Of a DNA stretch of 42,032 bases, positions 37,208 to 42,032 are shown piece by piece. The notes beneath the pieces were generated by a model. That model saw only the letters and a program-made list of their open reading frames with translations, did no database searches and had not been told where the DNA came from. The stretch's first letter is position 1, and each line of letters begins with the position of its first letter. Source of the DNA: Flavobacteriales bacterium (GTDB lineage Bacteria > Bacteroidota > Bacteroidia > Palsa-965); NCBI GenBank assembly GCA_002737665.1, contig NSIF01000010.1, positions 1 through 42,032 on the forward strand. Direction: 5' to 3'. The position numbers and the translations under genes are program-made.

Positions 37208-38689
37208 CTAATTTTTGTCTAATAAATATGGCAGTCTTACATGAAAATCACTCCCTCGACCTGGTGCACTATCCACCCACAATTTTCCCCCGTGTTTTTC
37301 TACAATTGCTTTTACATAACTCAGTCCAAGTCCAAATCCTTTCACATTATGAATGTTTCCCGTAGGAACACGATATAGTTTTTCAAAAATATTTTTTTGA
37401 TTTTCCTGAGAAATTCCTATTCCATTATCCTGTACACAAAACTCAATTCCTCCAACTGTATCGCGCGTAAAGATTTTAAAAATAGGTGTTTCTGGCGTGT
37501 ATTTAATCGCATTATCCAATAAATTATAAATAATATTCTGAATATGCGTGTGATCGGCATTAATTATAAACTGCGTCGCACGGAGGTCGCATGAAATTTT
37601 TCCGTTTTTTTTATCAATCACTAATTGAATATTACCTATGGCCTGATTAATTAATTCATGTAAATCAATGTTGATTGGCCTGAGTATGAATTTTCCCTTG
37701 TCAAGCAATGCAGTTTGTAAAACATTTTCAACTAAAATACCCAAACGTTTATTTTCCTCGCTAATCATTTTTAAATAACGATCGGTACGCTCTTTTGTCT
37801 TTAAAATATCATCATCTCCCAATACTTCACATGCAAGGGCAATAGTAGAAATTGGTGTCTTTAATTCGTGCGTCATATTACTTATAAAATCATTCTTTAT
37901 TTCCGATAGTTTCTTTTGACGGAAGATAGTCGAGATTGAATAATAAAACAAGAAAACAATAAAAAGGATGAACAGTACGGATAGAATTAAGACAAACAAC
38001 ATGGACCTGATAACATACCCTCGCTCATTTGGGAAAAAAATAGACAATGTTTTTGGTTGTGAAAACAAATTATTATCAGTTAAACTTACCCGATATTGAC
38101 TTGCAAGTAAACTATCCTTCAGCAAATTTCCAGAAGGGAGAAAATTGTCAAAAACAGGGTCAAATGAATTAAAAATAGCGTAGTTATACCTTGTGTTAAT
38201 TCCTTTATTCATTAATTCCCTGCTTAGTAAAGAGTCAACCAGGGAGGTGTCAATGAGCATTGAAAAATCATTGTAAATATTGACGCGTACCATTTCATCG
38301 AAAAAATTATTAAAAAGTTTTTTTGTATTATTCAAATCTGTAGTGCTGTTTGATTTGGAAGAATCTTTAGCAGTAACATCGAGATCCTTTTCTGAAATTT
38401 TTGAATTATATTTCTGTAGGGTGCTGTCACCAATCGAATCATAGCTGTTTTTTTTTCTTTGTCTCGCCATACTTTTGGGACGATCACTAAGCTGGCGATG
38501 CAATCGCAAGCCTATTTGAATATGACTATACTTTTTTGAAACCTCCACCATCGCCTCTCGTACGTCGTGACTAAAATAGTCTCTCTTTTGTTTTACCGCC
38601 CCATTAATCCAATAATATTGAATTACACAAAGACCAATAAGTGCTATGCCTGCAAGAAAAGTAATGAGCTTGGGAGAAGCTATTTTCAT
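37208..38689 (-). CDS. Membrane sensor histidine kinase
   Basis: A 493-residue inner-membrane histidine kinase. Two membrane helices (about 8-28 and 228-254) flank a periplasmic sensor region of about 200 residues that I do not recognise. The second helix leads into the dimerisation domain through only about 15 residues (IFRQKKLSEIKND), with no room for a HAMP domain. The phospho-acceptor is H274 (MTHELKTP). The ATPase domain has the N box (NLLDNAIKYT), G1 (DNGIG), F and G2 (GFGLGLSYV) boxes. I start at the ATG at 38689; the longer frame uses a TTG at 38707, upstream of the likely -7 element. Confidence 0.93.
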   Translation of the reverse strand: MKIASPKLITFLAGIALIGLCVIQYYWINGAVKQKRDYFSHDVREAMVEVSKKYSHIQIGLRLHRQLSDRPKSMARQRKKNSYDSIGDSTLQKYNSKISEKDLDVTAKDSSKSNSTTDLNNTKKLFNNFFDEMVRVNIYNDFSMLIDTSLVDSLLSRELMNKGINTRYNYAIFNSFDPVFDNFLPSGNLLKDSLLASQYRVSLTDNNLFSQPKTLSIFFPNERGYVIRSMLFVLILSVLFILFIVFLFYYSISTIFRQKKLSEIKNDFISNMTHELKTPISTIALACEVLGDDDILKTKERTDRYLKMISEENKRLGILVENVLQTALLDKGKFILRPINIDLHELINQAIGNIQLVIDKKNGKISCDLRATQFIINADHTHIQNIIYNLLDNAIKYTPETPIFKIFTRDTVGGIEFCVQDNGIGISQENQKNIFEKLYRVPTGNIHNVKGFGLGLSYVKAIVEKHGGKLWVDSAPGRGSDFHVRLPYLLDKN

Positions 38690-38695
38690 TATCTT

Positions 38696-38703
38696 CAAAA
38701 TTA
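38696..38703 (-). promoter_or_regulatory. -7 promoter element of the kinase/regulator operon
   Basis: On the minus strand TAATTTTG matches TAnnTTTG exactly and ends six bases before the ATG at 38689. No TTG is found at the expected upstream distance. Confidence 0.4.
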
Positions 38704-38800
38704 ACAAAGCTCTCTCCTTTAAGCCCTATGAATTAACATATATTAACGAGTGAAAAATAACTTATACTATTCAATTTCAAAAAACCAAAGAATGCGAGAA

Positions 38801-38831
38801 TTGGAAGTTAAAATGTAAAGGGGTACATTTG
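38801..38831 (+). promoter_or_regulatory. Promoter of the two-module T9SS protein gene
   Basis: TTG (38801-38803), 20 bp, then TACATTTG (38824-38831), an exact -7 match with the same spacing and -7 sequence as the sdhCAB promoter. It lies 11 bases before the TTG start codon at 38843. Confidence 0.65.
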
Positions 38832-38842
38832 AAAAAAAAATT

Positions 38843-40225
38843 TTGCGACAACTACTTTTTATATGCTGCTTCTTCACAGCAATTAGCACATACGCCCAAT
38901 CGGTTCCTAACCCTGGATTTGAATTTTGGAACACCTCTTCTGTTGATAATCCAACTGATTACCCGCTTAACTCTAATCAAATGGCCAATATTCTTGGTTT
39001 GCCATTTAATTGCAATAAAATTGCTGATCCACAGCAAGGAGCTTTGGCAATGCAATTGAATACCGTTAGCAATGCTAACGACACGTTGATTGGATATTTT
39101 TTCAATGGCGACCCGAATACGCTTACAGGAGGAATTCCATATAGCGGTCACCCTATTACTTTAACTGGATATTACAAAAACAATCAAATGCCAGGAGACA
39201 CTGGGATTCTCCTAATTGTTTTCAAAGAAGGGGGAACAGCAATTAGTTTTGATTTTGCAATTTTCACAGGAACCCATACTGCCTACACACCCTTTACTGT
39301 TGTGCTTACGATTCCTCCATTTGCAAATCCAGACAGTATTATTTTTGGTGCAGCTTCAAGCAATGGATTTAATACAAATGGAATGCCTGGCAGTATGCTT
39401 CAGTTTGATAACATCACTTTTATGGGCGCTAATTCACAACCAGCAAACATGAATGGAAGTTTTGAAAATTGGATTACAACTAATACAAGTACACCACAAG
39501 ATTGGGCAACTGCTGGTGGGTTTACTTTCCAAACTACAGACGTACACTCGGGAACCTATGCGCTTTCATTGTCCACATTTGCGTATGACCTACAAAATTT
39601 CAGCCCTTCTTATGCATCAAATGGAACAATGATAGGCAATAATTTGGGTGGAGGAAGACCATACACACTTTTGAATGACACACTTTGTGGATGGTATAAA
39701 TTCACTGCAATGGGTATTGATAGCGGAATAGCTTTCGTGCAAACATCGCTAGCTACAAGTCCTGTTGGAATGGCGTTTCAAATTTTGCCGCCAAACTCTG
39801 CATATACTTATTTCTCAATTCCTTTTTCAAGTTTTACGCAACCCGACACACTATTGGTTGTGATTGCGTCGAGCTCTAACAACACAACGCTTTCAAACGT
39901 TGGAAGCGTATTAAAAATTGATGATTTATACTTAAAATCTTCGCAAGTTGGAATTACAGAACTAAGTTGGAATATTTTTGGAATGGTAAAATTGTATCCA
40001 AACCCTTCAAATGTTGAATGCTGGATTGAATTTGACAACACTAAAAATGCTCCTGTTGTAATGACAATTACAGATGGACTTGGCAAAGTAATTTCAGAAA
40101 TTAGTGTTGAAGAAACGGGGCATCAACGCCAACACATCGACACTTCCGTATTGAATAAAGGTTGTTATCTAGTAACACTTACTCAGAATGGGAAACGCAC
40201 ATGCCGACCGCTATTGGTAGACTAA
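38843..40225 (+). CDS. T9SS-sorted secreted protein with two related modules
   Basis: A 460-residue extracellular protein. The signal peptide (LRQLLFICCFFTAISTYAQS) is clear, but no ATG precedes it; the best start is TTG at 38843. Two modules of similar design follow. The first (about 20-195) opens PNPGFEFWNT and closes MLQFDNITFMG; the second (about 200-365) opens MNGSFENWITT and closes VLKIDDLYLKS. This looks like an internal duplication of a jelly-roll module of the kind that binds carbohydrate. The T9SS sorting domain runs from LYPNPSNVECW (about 385) to the end. The function is unknown. Confidence 0.8.
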   Translation: MRQLLFICCFFTAISTYAQSVPNPGFEFWNTSSVDNPTDYPLNSNQMANILGLPFNCNKIADPQQGALAMQLNTVSNANDTLIGYFFNGDPNTLTGGIPYSGHPITLTGYYKNNQMPGDTGILLIVFKEGGTAISFDFAIFTGTHTAYTPFTVVLTIPPFANPDSIIFGAASSNGFNTNGMPGSMLQFDNITFMGANSQPANMNGSFENWITTNTSTPQDWATAGGFTFQTTDVHSGTYALSLSTFAYDLQNFSPSYASNGTMIGNNLGGGRPYTLLNDTLCGWYKFTAMGIDSGIAFVQTSLATSPVGMAFQILPPNSAYTYFSIPFSSFTQPDTLLVVIASSSNNTTLSNVGSVLKIDDLYLKSSQVGITELSWNIFGMVKLYPNPSNVECWIEFDNTKNAPVVMTITDGLGKVISEISVEETGHQRQHIDTSVLNKGCYLVTLTQNGKRTCRPLLVD

Positions 40226-40345
40226 AATATTTGGTACCAACTCTTCCAATTTATTTGTAATTACTTAATCCGGTAATTCAACAGTTATACGAATTACAAT
40301 TACTTGTAAAAGGCAACTGTTTTTATCAATTAAAAATCGATTCAT

Positions 40346-40366
40346 TTACAAATCGGAAATTTGTAA
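40346..40366. promoter_or_regulatory. Inverted repeat upstream of tauE-like gene (site 1)
   Basis: TTACAAAT (40346-40353) faces ATTTGTAA (40359-40366) across five bases. It overlaps the next inverted repeat by three bases and lies about 40 bp upstream of the -33 element of the TauE-like gene. Confidence 0.45.
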
Positions 40367-40388
40367 TGATTAGCGATCTAAATCATTA
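40364..40388. promoter_or_regulatory. Inverted repeat upstream of tauE-like gene (site 2)
   Basis: TAATGATT (40364-40371) faces AATCATTA (40381-40388) across nine bases. Its downstream arm ends about 18 bp before the promoter's TTG, a position suited to an activator. Confidence 0.45.
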
Positions 40389-40406
40389 AAATTAAAAAAC
40401 CAAATC

Positions 40407-40433
40407 TTGTTGACAATTCCCCGCTTACCTTTG
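40407..40433 (+). promoter_or_regulatory. Promoter of the TauE / persulfide dioxygenase operon
   Basis: TTG (in TTGTTGAC) at 40407-40409, 16 bp, then TACCTTTG (40426-40433), an exact TAnnTTTG, 13 bases before the ATG. The -33 to -7 distance is slightly short, which would fit dependence on an activator. Confidence 0.55.
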
Positions 40434-40446
40434 TATTTGTAAAATT

Positions 40447-41256
40447 ATGGAATACGTAGCTTATCTAACAGCCCTGCTAATGGGCGTCCTTCTCGGACTA
40501 ATTGGAGGTGGTGGCTCAATTCTAACTTTACCGACTTTGGTTTATATGATGCATATTCCTTCGACGGAAGCTACAACGTATTCACTTTTTATTGTCGGAC
40601 TCTCTGCTTTTTTCGGCGCTTCTTATTATATCAAAAATAATTTCATCTGCTGGAAAACGATGTTGTTTTTTGGTGTGCCTTCTTTATCGGCAACATTATT
40701 TACCAGATCGAAAATTGTTCCTGCGCTTCCTGAAATTATTCACCTTTTCGGATGGGACATTTCAAAAGATTTTTTAATCCTGATTTTATTTGCGGTGCTC
40801 ATGCTTGGCGCCTCTTTTTCCATGCTACGTCCGCCACAAGTTATTCAGCAAGGCGATTTTTCGGAAGCAAAAAAATATCGTTATGTATTAATTTTATTTA
40901 GCGGATTAATTATAGGAACCATTGTAGGAATGCTCGGCGCTGGAGGGGGATTTTTAATTATTCCAACACTTGTCATTCTTGCAAACCTTCCAATGAAAAA
41001 AGCAATCGGAACTTCATTGGGGTTAATTTTTATTAATTGCACAATCGGATTCAGTGGTGACATTTATCATGGTATTCATCCAAATTGGGCCTTACTTTTG
41101 AAATTTACAGCCTTTGCCATTGCAGGAATGACAATTGGATTATACCTTTCCCGATATGTTTCTGGTTCAAAACTAAAACCTGCATTCGGTTGGTTCATTC
41201 TTAGTGTAGGAGTTTATATCTTAGTAAAAGAATATTACATTTACCATAGCACTTAA
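40447..41256 (+). CDS. TauE/SafE family sulfite/organosulfur exporter
   Basis: A 269-residue inner-membrane protein with about eight hydrophobic helices, of the TauE/SafE family that exports sulfite or sulfoacetate and related anions. The protein shows the family's internal duplication: GLIGGGGSILTLPTLV with a following AxxxSL block in the first half, and GMLGAGGGFLIIPTLV with GTSLGL in the second. The next gene, 11 bp downstream, encodes a persulfide-dioxygenase-like enzyme whose product is sulfite, so export of sulfite is the most economical role here (inference from context). Confidence 0.9.
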   Translation: MEYVAYLTALLMGVLLGLIGGGGSILTLPTLVYMMHIPSTEATTYSLFIVGLSAFFGASYYIKNNFICWKTMLFFGVPSLSATLFTRSKIVPALPEIIHLFGWDISKDFLILILFAVLMLGASFSMLRPPQVIQQGDFSEAKKYRYVLILFSGLIIGTIVGMLGAGGGFLIIPTLVILANLPMKKAIGTSLGLIFINCTIGFSGDIYHGIHPNWALLLKFTAFAIAGMTIGLYLSRYVSGSKLKPAFGWFILSVGVYILVKEYYIYHST

Positions 41257-41267
41257 ATTGCAAACAC

Positions 41268-42032
41268 ATGTACATCGAACAACTTTATACAAACTGTCTT
41301 GCAGAAGCTGCTTACTGGATTGAATCAGAAGGAGAAGTTGCTGTCATTGATCCAATTCGCGAAACAGAACCTTACTTAAAAAAAGCGGCTGAACGCGGTG
41401 TGAAAATTAAATACGTTTTCGAAACACACTTCCATGCCGATTTTGTTTCCGGTCATATTGATTTAGCAAAAGCAACTGGAGCAAAAATTATTTTCGGTCC
41501 TAAAGCAGAAACAAGTTATTCGGTACATAACGCTATTGACGGGGAAAAATTTCAATTAGGTAAACTCACATTTAAGGTTTTACATACACCTGGCCATACG
41601 CCAGAATCTTCCTGCTATTTATTGTTCGATGAAAATAATGAAGAGCATGCCGTTTTCACAGGCGACACTCTTTTTGTAGGCGATGTTGGTCGACCAGATT
41701 TGTTAGACGGAAAAATGTCAAAAGAAGAATTGGCTTCCATGATGTATGATTCTTTGAATAATAAATTGAAACCTCTTGGTGATAATGTGATTGTTTATCC
41801 TGCTCATGGCCCAGGAAGTTCCTGTGGAAAAAATATTGGTAAAGAAACCTGGTCCACAATTGGTCAGCAGAAAAAACAGAATTACGCCATGCTGGAAACT
41901 GATCGAGCAAAATTTATTCTTGCCGTTACCGATGGACTTTCTGCACCACCCCAATATTTTTTCAGCGATGCTACCATCAATAAAAATGGGTACGATAATA
42001 TTGAGGAAATTTTAAAACGAAATACAATTGCG
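41268..42032 (+). CDS. Persulfide-dioxygenase-like MBL-fold protein (3' end beyond window)
   Basis: A metallo-beta-lactamase-fold protein, truncated by the window end after 255 codons with no stop. The N-terminal part matches ETHE1-type persulfide dioxygenases: THFHADFVSGH (H54, H56, D58, H63), the HTPGHTPES block, FTGDTLFVGDVGRPDLL and YPAHGPGSSCG. These enzymes oxidise glutathione (or similar) persulfide to sulfite using mononuclear Fe(II). In Bacteroidota such proteins often continue into rhodanese domains; the missing 3' end would show whether this one does. Direct coupling to a TauE/SafE exporter supports a sulfide-detoxification role. Confidence 0.88.
   Translation, partial: MYIEQLYTNCLAEAAYWIESEGEVAVIDPIRETEPYLKKAAERGVKIKYVFETHFHADFVSGHIDLAKATGAKIIFGPKAETSYSVHNAIDGEKFQLGKLTFKVLHTPGHTPESSCYLLFDENNEEHAVFTGDTLFVGDVGRPDLLDGKMSKEELASMMYDSLNNKLKPLGDNVIVYPAHGPGSSCGKNIGKETWSTIGQQKKQNYAMLETDRAKFILAVTDGLSAPPQYFFSDATINKNGYDNIEEILKRNTIA

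Noticed and set aside
40280-40321. AACAGTT...AACTGTT followed by T's as a terminator of the T9SS gene
   Set aside because: The arms are 28 bases apart and only seven pairs long, so the hairpin would be too weak to call.

Overview
The window is AT-rich chromosomal DNA from a member of the Bacteroidota, probably close to Flavobacteriales or a related environmental lineage. The evidence is: five secreted proteins with C-terminal type IX secretion (T9SS) sorting domains; the fused DAHP synthase/chorismate mutase; the suf operon with a DUF2480 gene; a DUF5686 outer-membrane protein; and promoter-like sequences of the Bacteroidota type (TTG ~16-22 bp upstream of TAnnTTTG). I see no tRNA or rRNA genes, CRISPR array, insertion sequence or prophage. 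Gene density is high. No gap reaches 300 bp; the largest lie upstream of the cold-shock gene, between sdhC and pepP, and between thiL and the suf operon.

Layout, left to right. (1) corA, a MORN-like repeat secreted protein, a Sco1-type copper chaperone and an AroA/PheA-type fusion, all on +. (2) A tandem pair of T9SS-secreted CotH-kinase-like proteins (-), then a cold-shock protein (+) with a clear terminator. (3) rpoN followed by a PAP2-like membrane protein (-), and the sdhC-sdhA-sdhB operon (-), whose promoter carries a perfect 7-4-7 palindrome. (4) pepP, an alpha/beta hydrolase and a small secreted unknown (+), with thiL (-) convergent. (5) A complete iron-sulfur assembly operon: sufA-like, sufB, sufC, sufD, sufS, sufE, a SufT/MIP18-like gene and a DUF2480 gene. 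A 7-5-7 palindrome precedes it and a hairpin repeat lies inside it. (6) A T9SS-secreted lysyl-oxidase-like protein, another T9SS protein, a long PurF-like amidotransferase and a DUF5686 protein (-). (7) A small kynurenine-type set (ACMSD and 3-hydroxyanthranilate dioxygenase on -, a divergent atypical SDR on +), then mscL. (8) A histidine kinase/response regulator pair (-) divergent from a T9SS protein with two related modules. (9) A TauE/SafE exporter followed by a persulfide-dioxygenase-like gene that runs off the window end; this looks like a sulfide/sulfite detoxification unit with two inverted repeats upstream.

Most of the window is ordinary housekeeping. The points most worth a second look are: the lysyl-oxidase-like secreted protein with apparently intact copper and cofactor residues; the SDR that lacks the YxxxK catalytic pair; the PurF-like protein with Phe in the oxyanion-hole position; a recurring TAnnTTT(G/A)-N4-ATG arrangement that predicts leaderless mRNAs; and the palindromes at the sdh, suf and tauE promoters. 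All calls come from reading the sequence; no database search was run.
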